Part shown: positions 11,118 through 22,955 of the stretch, one piece after another
Layout of the letters: each line of letters starts with the position of its first letter
Numbering within the stretch: position 1 is the first letter of the stretch
Assembly: GCA_023362775.1 (NCBI GenBank)
Contig: JALMGJ010000015.1
Location: 12,225,501 to 12,289,500, forward strand
Direction of reading: 5' to 3'
DNA: 64,000 bases
Source of the DNA: Charina bottae
Lineage: Eukaryota > Chordata > Lepidosauria > Squamata > Charinaidae
Position numbers and translations under genes: made by a program
Notes under the pieces: model-generated
Told to the model about the DNA's origin: nothing
Database searches by the model: none
What the model saw: only the letters and a program-made list of their open reading frames with translations

Positions 11118-12417
11118 GGTGGGGGGACCACTCTCATCACTTCATCACTGTAAGTATTAAACCTTCTGACTAGAAAACAAAATAAATTTTACCCTCTACC
11201 CATACAAATACTTTTTCCCCACCATTGCACAAGATGGAAAAATAGGGTATGGGAAAAGGTTACATTAATATGAGAGAAAGATCCATCGCCTCACTCCCAA
11301 TTTCTGAAAAGCTCATTACATGTAGAAAAGTTGGTTGCTGAAAGCCTCTATGATATTTCAGAGCAGGATGAATGTATCGTGGCCTCTCAGTTGCATGCAG
11401 TCTTCAAATCTCCTTTTTACAGCAACTGGAGATCCCCATGACTAGGAGCATACAAAACTTGTTGGCACAGTTGCCTGCAAATTTTGAGGTGGAACCAGAT
11501 AAAAACTATAGTGTAAGACCTAAAATAAGCATATCACAATGGAAGAATCTCCCCCCAATCCCCCCCCCAAATTTATTCTCACCACCTGGGTAATGTGGTT
11601 CCAATCATTTTGTGACCCTCCATCCCACCCCCAATGTTACGTCTAGTCCTTGGGTACCAAAAAACTTTGTCCTAGAGCTACTCATACGCAGAGCTAGAGT
11701 TACAGGGCTGGTTACATGAAAGGGGTGCTAATGGAACTTCTGGACAATTTGGGGTACCTAAATTGTAGGTACAAGGGCAATATCATAAACTCCTATCTCC
11801 TCATATATATCAGCAGCACCTGCAGTGTCTGGCTTTGAACTGCTCACCATTTTAATTTATTAAGACACAGCAACTTGGTGAACTCAAAGTCAAAGGAGGT
11901 GTGGTACAGCTCAATTGAGATTATTTCTTGGTTCTCTTTAGGATTTTTGGTCATTTATCCATTGTCTTCAGTATTTCATTGTTTCTTCATTGTTTATCTT
12001 TTGTATTTTTGCACTTGGTTTATTTCCTTGTCATCTTGCTAAAAAAAAACCTAACAAAACAGGAGAAAAAAAGGAAATTTATCTTCTTGCTCTTTTATGA
12101 ATCTAGAGGCATTTGTCTGTTACTTCAATCTTCTATCAAGACTGATAACAACAATTCGGCAGAGTGTCTCTAAGACTGCGCTTGTAAATTCCTTTGATAT
12201 CTGTGAAGGCAATGTATGCATGCAATCCTTCCTAAAGATTTGGCTCTGAAGACTAATTAGATGCTCTTCTATCATGGCTTAATTGATAATAGGTTGAAAA
12301 ATACCATCACCATTAGTCTCATTGAGAAAATTTCTCTTTCAGGTTCAGCTTTCCCTTTCCTCTCATCATTACCAATTCAAATTTAATCCTTTTTTCTGTA
12401 CACAACTCAGCTTTCCC
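11118..12417. other. No recognisable feature
   Basis: AT-rich sequence without a supported gene or identifiable repeat. Confidence 0.55.
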
Positions 12418-12545
12418 TGGTTTGATTGATTGATTGATTCAATTTGTATTGCCACCCATCTAAAACCAGTGACTAGGTGGCAAACAATCATAAAAACAAT
12501 TAAAACAATTAAAACACAATACAAAAAAGAAATTAAATACAAATA
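12418..12545 (-). repeat. L2/CR1-type tail fragment
   Basis: TTGATTGATTGATTGATTCAATTTGTATTGCC followed by an A-rich region is the reverse of an L2/CR1-like 3' end. Confidence 0.4.
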
Positions 12546-12554
12546 GCAGCCAAG

Positions 12555-12725
12555 AGATATTATTTATTTATTTTCTATCCTACCTTTATTATTTCTATAA
12601 ATAGCTCAAGGCGGCGAACATACCAAATACTCCTTCCTCCTCCTCTTTTCCCCACAACAACAACCCTGTGAGGTGAGTTGGGCTGAGAGAGAGTGACTGG
12701 CCCAAGGTTACCCAGCTGGCTTTCA
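12555..12725 (-). mobile_element. tRNA-SINE body with L2-like tail
   Basis: On the minus strand the body GGCCAGTCACTCTCTCTCAG-like block and CCTCACAGGGTTGTTGTTGT-like block are clear, followed by GGAGGAGGAAGGAGTATTTG, a GCCGCCTTGAGCTATTTATA-like block and TAAATAAATAA. The tail is L2-like rather than RTE-like, so this is a second SINE type with the same head family. The head itself is lost into the AT-rich stretch at 12,726-12,785. Confidence 0.65.
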
Positions 12726-12835
12726 AGCCTAAGGCATGAATATATATTATTATAATATATGAATATTATAATATAAATATTATATTCTGTCAGTGTCAAT
12801 ATAGCCAAGAAGCAGCGCCCTTCACACACCCCAGA

Positions 12836-13025
12836 CATATAGCCGGGTCCTCAAGGCCTTCTGAAAGGCCAACAGGATTGGGACCATCCTAATCTCAGGA
12901 GGGAGGATGTTCCAGAGGGCAGGCGCTACGGCAGAAATGGCACGTCTCCTGGTCCCTGCCAGCCAACATTCCTTGGCTATGGGACCCGGAGCATGCCCAT
13001 CCTGCTGGACCAGATTTGATGGGTA
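12836..13025 (-). mobile_element. L2/CR1-type LINE, C-terminal coding and 3' region
   Basis: The minus-strand translation contains AISAVAPALWNILPPEIR and LLAFQKALRTRLY, the typical C-terminal end of L2/CR1 ORF2 where the protein finishes after the reverse transcriptase. Upstream motifs are missing, so this is a 5'-truncated copy. Confidence 0.7.
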
Positions 13026-13894
13026 GAAACATTTGTTTGTTTTCACAGGAGGTGTATTTCCATTAATGCTATTAAGGAAAATATCTGGATTTTTCCTACC
13101 TCTTCACATTCAATTTGGGGAAAGAGAATTTGTTTTTGAAATCCTTCCTAAGGGGAAGGGAATTTGATGAAATTCTCATGGGTGGAATGTAAGGTTCTTG
13201 CATGCATTCATTATTAATCAATAGTATTATTCTTTTGACTTGTATGGCACTCTTTTTCCCAAAATAGCCAAAGGAAAGAGGATCTTGGCTCTCATTCCAG
13301 CAGTCTGCAGCCTCCTTGGCTTTCCATTTTTCAATTAAATCCCAAAGGAAACTGTTAGGAGGAAATTCCTCCCATAAGACTTTTTCAGATTGAGAAATGA
13401 GGGCAGCCAGAAAGGCTACAGGTGATGATAAAATATTTCCAAGAATAGCTCTTTTTTCCATAACCTCTGCTACTAATGTAAATTCAGAAACATAAATGAG
13501 GAAAAATTAGAAATAAATTCTCAACTTTCTTTAGGATTATGTACAGAACAACCTCTTTCCCAGAGAAAAGAAACTTGAGAAATAGCAGACTCCAGTCTAT
13601 TAATTTTTCATCCCTAAACTTATTCTGAGTGTTAGCCCTTTGTGCCAATCTGGATGACTTCCCTTCTCACCTGAGATTAACAGGATACAAAGAAAGGCTG
13701 TTGTTTTTTACCTCTTGTAAAAGTTCCAGAAGACCCATATGACCAGATGTATTTGTCATGTACTCCTTGGCTACAGTATCAATGCCATGTTATAATTTCC
13801 ATGCCCAAGTGAAGTATCTCAGATCAAATCCCTCTGCATCACAGCATGGGCACATGGAAGCATTCAACCCTCCATCTGAGTATCACCAAGCAAT
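13026..13894. other. No recognised gene; one odd 121-codon frame
   Basis: A minus-strand frame at 13,096-13,461 is the longest here and has mixed composition, but I recognise no domain and no repeat in it. The rest is AT-rich. Confidence 0.4.
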
Positions 13895-13980
13895 ATTATT
13901 TCTTTCTTTCTTTCTTTATCAGATTTATCACCCATTATAGCCCATCTCCCCCAAGGGGGACTCTTTGAGTTGCCAAATGC
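13895..13980 (-). repeat. L2/CR1-type tail fragment with (TTTC)n
   Basis: TTTCTTTCTTTCTTTATCAG followed by CCCATCTCCCCCAAGGGGGA is a reversed L2/CR1 3' end with an expanded tail. Confidence 0.6.
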
Positions 13981-14944
13981 TTAAAAACCTCCTCAGATGG
14001 GTGGGCCACTTTGTATCACCCTTCACTTTGCACAGTTGACTGATAAACTTACAACTTTAATTAAAACTTGGAGAACTGATTATCTTAATTAATAAAATAG
14101 TCCACTTTGTATACTAAATGCCAGTAAGTTAGGCTCATCGACTGGGTGTCCTAGTTTGATTTCTCGAGCTATGCACGTGCCTGTCTGGAAGGCTTAAATA
14201 GTTAGCCTTTTCAGACAGCACTTATTCTGCACCATTGGCTGGTTGATTAGAAACAGTGCTATTTGCACTAATTGAATATGACCATGGCTAAATAACAATA
14301 TCAATACCACAGATTTTCTAATCAATCACAGCCTATTTTGAAATTACAAAGCCCCCTTTCCCCTGAGCTAATGAGAGCTTCCTGCTACCAATAACCCACC
14401 ACTTACAAATTGGGCAAAGCTTTAGACCGATGAATCAATTTATTTCTAATCATGTTGCTTCTACATAGGTACGTTAATAAGTTCCTTTTGTTTTATATCT
14501 GGGTTACATCTGTGAATTAAAAAAAACTGCACAAAGACAATGGAAGCATGCACATTGAAATATATTTTCATATATGTAAGCCAAGAACTGCAAAAACCAA
14601 GGGATAATTACTTTTTTTTCCAGGAGATATGGATTGAATCAACTTGTGTTCACAAAGATTAAACTCCTAAAACATTCCTAGGCAGGCCCTTGGGAGGCCT
14701 AATCAGGACCTGATATTATAAATAAGACGAAGCTGCAGGAATCCACGGTATAGAAGGTCACTCAGAGGGGAAGAATGGCATCATTGCTTTCTTCTTCATT
14801 GGTTAGCCCTGGTTACACCCCAGACTTAAAAAGAAATTAAAAGGGATCTCATTGTAGTCTACTCATTTACTCATTGTTTCTTCCTAAGCCTTTTTCCTCC
14901 TTTGTTACAAGGTGTTCAGTTAGCAGTAAAAGTGACAGTTACTA
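13981..14944. other. No recognisable repeat; complex unique sequence
   Basis: Non-repetitive, with several TAATTAA/CAATCA-type homeodomain-like words between 14,060 and 14,340. No gene is supported. A conserved noncoding role is possible but unproven. Confidence 0.4.
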
Positions 14945-14945
14945 A

Positions 14946-15028
14946 CTCCTTCCTTCCTTCCTTCCTTCCTTCCTTCCTTCCTTCCTTCCTTCCTTCCTTC
15001 CTTCCTTCCTTCCTTCCTTCCTTCCTTC
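14946..15028. repeat. Microsatellite (TTCC)n
   Basis: About 20 uninterrupted TTCC units. Confidence 0.97.
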
Positions 15029-15411
15029 TTTTTCCATGCTAAACCTTAACATTTTGAGAAATAAGATAGCAGACAGGTCTGTTTCCAGCTCTGTGTTAAT
15101 TTTTAAAGAAAAAGATTTTGTAGTAACTACTGCAGTTCTTTTTATATCCTCTGGCTAAGGGTGTTTGGATTTACACTTTCTGGTCCATCCCAACATATAT
15201 CATTGAGATCAGTTAACCGCCTGGCACATTATTCCTTGAGGTTGGATTGAAATCCTCGAGGATGAACATTCAGATACTAAGCCCTGATCCTGTCCATGAT
15301 AGAGGCAATCCTGATCATGCCAGTCTGCATCTTAGAAGCCTAAAAGGCTTCATTGCCACTGTAGATGGATAATTACACATATTCTTCCAAATTAATACTA
15401 CTTCTGTTGAC
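15029..15411. other. No recognisable feature
   Basis: AT-rich unique sequence. Confidence 0.5.
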
Positions 15412-15490
15412 AATTGATGGCATACCCGCCCAGAGTCCCTTGTATGGGAGATGGGCGGGGAATAAATTAAATAAAAAAATAATAATAAAT
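15412..15490 (+). repeat. L2/CR1-type tail fragment
   Basis: CCCGCCCAGAGTCCCTTGTA followed by GGGAGATGGGCGGGGAATAA and an A/T-rich tail is the conserved hairpin end of the local L2/CR1 LINEs. Confidence 0.65.
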
Positions 15491-15856
15491 AGCTGATCCA
15501 GCAGACAGCTAAGCATCCAAGCTTGGCACCATTACATTCACAATAACTATCCCAACAATTATTGAGCTACAGTCTCCTCCATCATGACCCAATAATTTCT
15601 GTATACAAGAAGCAGGGGAAAAAAATAGTCCTCTCCAAGGAAAATGATTAAATCTCCCCAAAATTCCAAGAAGAAGAAACTAAAAGTACTTCTCCATACA
15701 ATACGTACTTTATTGAATTTGTAGCTGTAAGACCATTGGCTTCAATTCATGGGAAGCAGGTCTGTCTTTCTTTACTGCTCACTATCTATATGGCATCTTC
15801 ACATTCATGCTTCAATCACTCGCTTGGAACAACCAACAAGGGAGGACTCCAGACTT

Positions 15857-16072
15857 GATTTATTTGTTCAGTTTACATTCCATCTTTCCTCTAGGAGCTC
15901 CAAACAGCATACCTAGCATTCCTTCCTTCAATTTTTGCCCATAACTACAACCCCAAGGACTAGGTTGGGCAGATGGACCACCCAGCGGGTTTCCATGGCT
16001 GATGGTGGATTTGAACCTGGATTTTCCTGCTTCCAGGTCCAACATTTTAATCACTACAGCACCCTGGCCTTA
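15857..16072 (-). mobile_element. tRNA-SINE with L2-like tail, diverged
   Basis: On the minus strand a head (GGCCAGGGTGCTGTAGTGAT) is followed by a body with GATTTGAACCTGG-like words in reverse and by an L2-like tail ending at TGATTTATTTG. It is more diverged than the SINEs near 43,600 or 62,700. Confidence 0.55.
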
Positions 16073-17712
16073 AGATCATGATTAGTGATTTCTTAGTAGC
16101 ATCTGGGTTGGTTACTGTGAAAAGTAAGGTTCTGAAAGTAGGGTAGTACACAGACAGACAGTCTGCTCCTGCACAACTTTTCTTATGAACATCATACAAT
16201 ACATGACTTCACTGAAAAAGATTCTGGTGGGGAATCATATTTTCACACAGAAAGCACAGATGTGAGGATTTAGGATGCTTTTTAATTCATATGGGGGAAC
16301 TTGCCAGTTTTTCTAATCAAAAGGACTGGGACAAGAGTGGTCTTTCGTTTTCCATCTCCCCATGTCTCTGATTTGGATCAGGCCACCATGTCCTTACCCT
16401 GTGCTAAAAGGCAAAGCCATGTTCCAAGTACTCCTAGAAACCCTGCCAAGTGATATATATATTATGTATCTTAGAGTTGGCATCCAAGCCTCCACTTTTC
16501 CTGCTTAGATTCTAATGGTGATAGAAACCAGCCCCTCTCCATTTCTCTGATTACAAGCATACTTGGATGACCACATTTATGATTTAATAGAAATGTTGCA
16601 GTGGCATTCTTTCTGTCACTTCAAGCATGCTTCTTTCCACCTCCCCCTGGCCAGGGCAAGACACAAGATGTTTTGAATGGGGGGAAGAAAAAGCATTGCA
16701 ATTAAAAACAAAAATCATCCCCAAGTACAAAATGTGTTGCTGCCAGTTTCATGATGGCCTGTAGCTATCTTGGTTTCATTACATTTCCCAGGAGGGGGGC
16801 ATCACTCCCTGACAGGCAGCATCTGGCCCAAGAGACCTTCTTAATTTAAAAACAACAAACTAATTATTGTCACCTACTTTTTCCTGCAGCTTTTTATTTA
16901 TCTATAGCCCAGATACATTTGGATCAGCATTTGGTGTTTCTGCTGAATGTCTGCCCTTCTTAAATAGGACTGCATTAAAAAAAAGAGAGTCAATTTCACA
17001 TTAACCAGTGCAGGAAATGAAATATAGATTAATGTGCATAGTTGGGACATTTTTCTTAAGTCTCTTTTTTTTAAAAAAAAAATCACTCTCAGCTTCAAAC
17101 TATAACTTCCATCTGGACTTTTGACAATATCATAGTTGTTGCAGAGACTAGCACTAGATTCATAAATTGTCAAATGTGACATGGTAATTTATATAAAATT
17201 GGCTTTCTTGTTTTCTTGTACTTTGATCTTATGTTGCTTTTGTAATATATGACTCTCTCTCAGGGTTAAGCTGATGGCGGCATCTTTCCCATGCCTCCAT
17301 CAGCCGCAAAACAAAACAAAAACAATTGTAACCCAAATTAGATTAACATGTATCCACATGATCAGTCTCATAAATACCTGGACCATACGACTGCTGAAGC
17401 TTACGTGGGAAGTCAGTAGTGCCAGATTTGACAAAAGTCATTCAGTTGAGTTTAGGCTGACAAAGTTGGTCAGTTGGCAGTTTCAAGGCAGAAATCTTTT
17501 TCTGAAATGGGGGCGGGGGGAGAGAAAACAGTACCTTTAAGAACTCAAAGTTCGATGTCATCTCAGCAACATTAGAAACCAAGATGAAGCCTTAGGTAGC
17601 TGCCATGATTCAAAAAGCACCCAGTTCCACCTTGTCTGGAAGAGCTTGTTGGTTTCTTCAAAGGTCCTCTCCTTCCAGGCTGAGAAGGTCAAGGCTCTAC
17701 TGAGGATTATGT
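16073..17712. other. No recognisable feature
   Basis: AT-rich unique sequence with short chance frames only. Confidence 0.5.
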
Positions 17713-17713
17713 G

Positions 17714-17714
17714 G

Positions 17715-17767
<53 letters not shown>
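17714..17767. repeat. Microsatellite (TATC)n
   Basis: About 13 uninterrupted TATC units. Confidence 0.97.
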
Positions 17768-17768
<1 letters not shown>

Positions 17769-17838
17769 GGATATGGAATTGGCTGGCTTTCAACTAAGGA
17801 ACTGGTTCCTTTAATTACACACTGAAATATCTGAGTGC

Positions 17839-17852
17839 TATAGATGATGACA
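17839..17852. repeat. Target-site duplication, left copy
   Basis: TATAGATGATGACA, repeated exactly at 17,993-18,006. Confidence 0.85.
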
Positions 17853-17992
17853 TTATGTCGATGAAGGTTCTCAGTCATCCAGGTGGAACAGTCTGTAGCT
17901 TGAATCATGTCAACTGGATTTCTATTTTCTCAGTGGAAACGTTTCGCTCCTTATCCAAGGAGCTTCTTCAGTCATAGATATAGTATATATAG
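17853..17992 (-). mobile_element. Solo Penelope-like pLTR unit (hammerhead family 1)
   Basis: On the minus strand, after a 21-base AT-rich leader, the unit reads from CTGAAGAAGCTCC to the end CTTCATCGACATA. This corresponds position by position to the ~118-bp terminal repeat of the large element at 28,920-35,999 (31,594-31,711), with scattered substitutions. Perfect 14-bp duplications flank it, so it inserted as this short unit. It has no coding capacity beyond the embedded start codon region. It may be an extremely 5'-truncated copy or a non-autonomous element moved by the full-length one. Confidence 0.85.
17929..17971 (-). ncRNA. Hammerhead-ribozyme-like motif, family 1
   Basis: Minus strand: CTGAAGAA, a seven-pair hairpin (GCTCCTT, loop GGAT, AAGGAGC), then GAAACGT. 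The hairpin is perfect here, with a closing G-C that the young copies lack. The 3' strand of the distal helix I (CTGAG) is present, but its 5' partner (CTCAG) lies outside the inserted unit, so this solo copy cannot form complete helix I. Confidence 0.6.
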
Positions 17993-18006
17993 TATAGATG
18001 ATGACA
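17993..18006. repeat. Target-site duplication, right copy
   Basis: TATAGATGATGACA, identical to 17,839-17,852. Confidence 0.85.
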
Positions 18007-19260
18007 AAATCAAAGAGAAACGTGTTTAGATTGCTGCCCTATTGCCATTGTAATGTATACCATTAGCATATGTGTGTCTACAGTTACAACCCTACTTCTT
18101 TCAATTAGGAACTAGACCCATCAAGGGATTTAGTTTGAGATTAAGCTAAAAGGGAGGAAGTATGATTATTGATCCAGGTTTTGTTCCATACTTCTCCTTC
18201 ATACAGAGCTTCAGTAGTCCCTTTTGCATTGTAATCTATCCTGCCCTCCTGCAGTATCCAGAAATCATATTTCTGTAGGAAAAATGGGTGTAGCCATAAT
18301 TGTTTAAATATACAGTATTTATTTTGACATGAGTAAACAGATATATCTTTTCTGAACTCTGACAACTTGCAGCAAATAAAGCAAGTCACATTTAAGAAGT
18401 GACCATAGCTTTTTCTGTGAAGAACTCATCTGATGATCTGCAGAAAATTGTTGTACATAATTCAAATGCTTCTTTACTCTCACATAAACTAGAATTGGGT
18501 GAATGCATATCTCCATATTTATTTCCTAAGTCTCTATTTTTCACCCATAAACATGCACACAAATCAAAGTAGCTAGTGGAAGAAAGGATACTTGGGGGCT
18601 GAGAAAGCCATCACAGTTGAAACATTGCTATTGCAATCATTTCCTTCACTGACAAGACAGTCACCAGAACAGCCCTGGATAAACTCATGAGATATTGCCC
18701 CCTTCCCTTCCTATAAACAATCATAGTCATCTAAGAGGCTAGACCACTAACTGGCCATCTGTGCTTGGTCTGGAGTTTCCCAGTCAACTTTTTAATCACA
18801 CATCAAAGTGTCATTCCTTTGATGTAGATGAAGGTTTTCTGGACAAATGTTGTCAGACCACAGTAGATAAGGTACCATAAACAAGTTAAGCTTCAAAGCC
18901 TCCCAGGGTGTCTTAAGGAAGTCATGGGGGACATTACCTTCTTATCCTGCCAGATACAGACTGTAGCTAAAGTATGCAAAGATTAGACAAAGCCTAACTA
19001 TTTGCCAGCTCACCGGTACACCTCATTAGGATCGTATAATAAACATCTTGATCATTATTGGTGGAGGATTGATGTGGCCACTCCAATTGGACATCTATAA
19101 ACTCATTTTTTTCTATGCATGTATATTCTTTTTAATGAATTTTATTTCCAAACCTGGATTTGTAGTCTCTGATTTTGTCTTGTTTTGTTTAAAAAGGGAG
19201 GTAGAAAATGTTACAGTGTGAAATGCCAGCTACAAAGCTATATCCTTTTCACAAGGTGCT
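18007..19260. other. No recognisable feature
   Basis: AT-rich unique sequence with short chance frames only. Confidence 0.5.
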
Positions 19261-19316
19261 CCATTCCATTCCATTCCATTCCATTCCATTCCATTCCATT
19301 CCATTCCATTCCATTC
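19261..19316. repeat. Microsatellite (CCATT)n
   Basis: Eleven CCATT units in a row. Confidence 0.97.
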
Positions 19317-19639
19317 CTTGTCCTCAGTCTCCTTCCACAACAGCCAATCAAAATTTGGTAACCTACTTAACATGTTACAATCTTATTAAGGGGCTTTGAG
19401 ATTCCCTTGCTTTTTAATATATTTTTCCAAGAAAAATAAACTTCTTCAAACTCTGTGGTTTCCTCATATGTACTGATACTTCTCTTTTGCATGGAACACA
19501 CTGCCCATCCCTCCCTCCCTCCATGGTAGTGAATAGGAAATCTCACTCTCTGAATACTCTCCAAGACTCATCCTTGACTTTATGTACCAATTTAGTTATA
19601 GTCCATGAAAATGTATGACCCAAAGAGTTCCTTAGTTTA

Positions 19640-19785
19640 CAGAGGTGTCCAGCCCATTGTCTCCCAATTGATGCTGAACTTCAACTTCAACAACCTCAGC
19701 TAGCATTGCTAGTGGTGAGCAATGTTGGGAATTTTGATTCAGCAACAACCGAAGAGCCATCGATTGCTCACTCCTGGTCTATAAG
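19640..19785. repeat. Possible hAT-type MITE remnant
   Basis: An imperfect inverted repeat: TGAACTTCAACTTCAACAAC on the left roughly mirrors GGGAATTTTGATTCAGCAAC on the right, around AGCATTGCTAGTGGTGAG. The pattern resembles common vertebrate palindromic hAT MITEs. It is too decayed to place the ends. Confidence 0.4.
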
Positions 19786-20118
19786 TTGCCACCAGACCAC
19801 ATTCTGTTACTCTGAATATATAATAATGGAACTTATATTTAGATTTAAATTTACAGATACACATCTATGTATCTATATATGGAAGGAAATCCCACAGCAG
19901 TTACAGGGCTTTCTCTTTAGTGAAGTGAAATCTATTCATCTCTACCTCTTCTGGAGGAATAGTCAGGATTGTTAGAGCCTTGACTGATATTGTACTCCAA
20001 TATATTGGAGGAGTCTGGGGAATGGAAGCTTGATATGGGAACATCAGAGGATAATGTTATGATGGTGGCTTCCAACTAGGGATACTTTTCTGCTAGAGAT
20101 TCCAAGATCAATCATTTG

Positions 20119-20166
20119 ATTGATTATGTGCCATCAAGTTGCTTTTGACTCCTAGCCACCACATAG
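20119..20166 (-). mobile_element. RTE-type LINE 3' end, distal piece
   Basis: TGATTATGTGCCATCAAGTT followed by TTTTGACTCCTAGCCACCAC is the reversed terminus of an RTE LINE (compare 50,925-51,250). It is separated from its upstream part by the solo LTR. Confidence 0.6.
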
Positions 20167-20392
20167 TGTCAGCCTCCCAGGCAGACCAGACAGGAAACAC
20201 AACAAGATGAGATAATTCTACTTTATTGTAAGGCTTGTCTCTTTTTACAGCCTGATAAGTTAGGGCAGATCCTTTCTAAGTTTCTTTCTCTGCCCATTAT
20301 ACAGCTGCAGACTCCTCCCCCTTTTATCTGATTGTTCCCAAGGCAGCATCTCTTCCCCTCATCTCTCAAGGTCATTCCCACATACTATTACA
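20167..20392 (-). mobile_element. Solo LTR of an LTR retrotransposon
   Basis: A 226-bp unit with TG...CA ends on both strands is flanked by the perfect 5-bp duplication CATAG (20,162-20,166 and 20,393-20,397). Read on the minus strand it has a TATA-like GATAAAAGG, then an AATAAA polyadenylation signal about 60 bases before the end, the expected U3-R-U5 order. No internal gag or pol is present, so this is a recombination relic. The superfamily is not resolved by the LTR alone. Confidence 0.75.
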
Positions 20393-20470
20393 CATAGACA
20401 GATTTTCTCCATGATGATCTATCCCTAACCTGCCCTTTTAGGTCTTCCAGCAGTGCTATTCTGTGCATGC
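20393..20470 (-). mobile_element. RTE-type LINE 3' end, proximal piece
   Basis: ATTTTCTCCATGATGATCTA followed by AACCTGCCCTTTTAGGTCTTCCAGC continues the RTE match on the other side of the solo LTR. Its equivalent in the uninterrupted copy is near 50,970-51,020. Confidence 0.6.
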
Positions 20471-20729
20471 AGCCATTATACCTGCTGTTCAACAATGGTA
20501 AATGCATACTGTGTTCTCAGAAAGTGATAACATCCAATAGAATGTGGATTTCAAATGACATCTGCCTTCCTCAATTAGCTTTTGTGGCTCATATAGTTAG
20601 AAGAAATGGCACAATGGCTTCACACTGCAAGGTAAAGAATATGCTAATGCTGACTGTTAACGGGAAGGCAAAACCTGTTGTTTCTTGAAATCTGGTGATG
20701 GAGTTTGTAGGCATATACATTGCTCCCTT

Positions 20730-20842
20730 ATACTGCCAAGAAAACTGCAGGGACTAGTCCAGGCAGTTGCCAGGAGTCAACACTGACTTGAGGGTATGCA
20801 TGCACACACACACACACGCACACGCACACGCACACACACGCT
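20730..20842 (+). repeat. 3' fragment of an RTE-type tRNA-SINE with (CA)n tail
   Basis: TGCCAAGAAAACTGCAGGGA and GTCAACACTGACTTGAGGG form the 3' end of the local RTE-type SINE. A CA/CG-containing microsatellite (20,803-20,840) takes the place of its simple tail. Confidence 0.6.
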
Positions 20843-22860
20843 AAATAGACTTAACCTTTATGATGGTGCAGCCTTCACGTTACATGGATCTCATGCTTGG
20901 GTCTCATTCTTTGAGCTTAACTTCAGCAAACTGTTTAATACCAGAAAAGCATTTTATGCAACTGGATAAACTGAGCCCAAAATAAGAACTTGAATTGTAT
21001 CATTGATATCATCACCCATGTGTCACATTAGGACCATGCCCAAAGAGGCCAATTTTCTTCTAAAGAAGAATTACAAAGTTCAATAAAATTATACTTTGAA
21101 TAGATGGAATTCTACATACTTTGGATTCATAAAGTGAGAGTTCACTTCTTGGCCGCTCTAGCTGAAGGATCAAGTGCCGGGAAAATATCTTGAGTCCTTG
21201 GAAAGAACCTTTGCCAGAGATATTGGAGAATTGTTTCCAGACCAAATAATCAGGAGTGCACAATCTTTTTTTTTTTAACTGAGGGCTACTCTTGAACTTT
21301 GAATGCCATGCTGAAAATTGCACTTCAAAATTTAAATGAAACTGTGGCCAAGAAACTGGTGGGCCAGTTAATTAAATTAAAATGATGTAAATGAAATTAA
21401 ATAGTATTTACAAGAACATTGTCATGCATTTAGAAGTTACCCATTTTTGTTATGTTAAAAGTTACAATTTAGCCATTTTTGGCATTGTTCTGGAAACGGC
21501 ATGTTAAGCTTTGGAGATGGATGGAGAATTGTACATCCCTGGAAGAAATAATAGGCTTGATCAGCTTTCCTCAGTCTTGTACCTATCAAATGCAAGAGAC
21601 TACGATTCCAAGAAAATGATTTCAGACATGAACAACAACCATGTAAGCTAGGAAATATGAGAATTCTAATCCAACCCAACTTGAAGGCAACAGGGTTCTT
21701 TTTTGGTAGTTGGGTGGCTATATAAATGTGTTTAATTAATTAATTAATTAAGGCACACATTTCACCCCTCAAGCCAACTGGAATCTCCTTTCGAAGAGAA
21801 TCCCGGAGAAGCTACATGCCCTGTTTCAGTTGGTGATTTAATTTAGTAAGAAATATTCACATACTTCTGACTGTATTATGTCTCATGTTATATATCTATG
21901 TTTCCTTGGTGCTTTATTCACAATCCACACGCCCATACACACACAAACACATCATGCTAATAACTTCATGGATTTATCCATAATAGACTCTCTATCCTTG
22001 TTTTGTCATTCTGTGGCAGAGCTGCTCCATTTATACATGCTCTTTCGTTTGCTTCATTGCCTACACATTGATTATTTCACATTTGCCAGTATTAGATGCT
22101 AAACAGTATTTTCCACTTACGGTGTTTGCCACCTGAAAGAATAAAATCCATTTACATTTAGCCAGCTTCTATTCTCTTTCACAAGCCCCACCCTCTTGGC
22201 AGCTTTTGTTATTTCTAATATATTTAATCAGGGTGATGTTAACAATCAATCACTTGAACCATTTGTGTGTAATATTTTTCCCCAAGCTGTCATCACAGAA
22301 CTCAGTCTCATCATTAGTGTTTCTCTACTGTAGTAGAATATTTTCCCCCAGTCTTTGCTGCGCAAAGGCTAGAAAATATCCTCTTCTGATTCTTAATAAT
22401 AATAATAATACAAGGACCAGACCTCAGATACAACCACAGTTAAATCTCTAATGACAGAATCTCCCTCTTTCCCAAGACTTCTATGTAAGATTTCTTTGCA
22501 TGGAGGAGAAATCAGTATGGGGGGGTGTAATTACAGATGTGTTTGTGTGTGTATCAAAAACTCAAGCCATTTTTAAAATACTGCAAATGAACAGAGCAAT
22601 CCTTTATATCTCTATCCAATAGTAATTCATTCAGTTATTTTTACTATTTTATAACTAGTAATTTAATTCAGTTATTTTTGCACTCTCAGATAAGGGTGTA
22701 CAGAATAGCAGGAAAACTGCCTGAGAGTAATGAAATTCAAGAGCACCTCTTTTTCTGCAGTTACTTTGAAGCAAAACAGTTATTTAGAAGAAAAATAGTT
22801 ATTCCAAAGTACAATGGATCTTTGATATACTAACCAAGAGCCTGATGCAGTCTTATTATA
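20843..22860. other. No recognisable gene; short simple repeats
   Basis: A TAAT run lies at 21,733-21,750 and an AAT run at 22,396-22,412. Frames up to 89 codons are unsupported by any domain. Confidence 0.5.
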
Positions 22861-22889
22861 CAATCTGTCATTTACATTATACAATTGAT

Positions 22890-22955
22890 AATTAGCCGCC
22901 TCAATCTCCCTGGATTGAGGAGGGGATGAATTGAATAAATAAATAAAAATGTAGA
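22890..22955 (+). repeat. L2/CR1-type tail fragment
   Basis: TAGCCGCCTCAATCTCCCTG, GGAGGGGATGAATTGAATAA and an AAATAAATAAA tail. Confidence 0.55.

Noticed and set aside
13096..13461. 121-codon minus-strand frame of mixed composition
   Set aside because: No domain, no homologous copy in the window and no splice or start context. It could be chance or an unrecognised repeat; evidence is too thin to call a gene.
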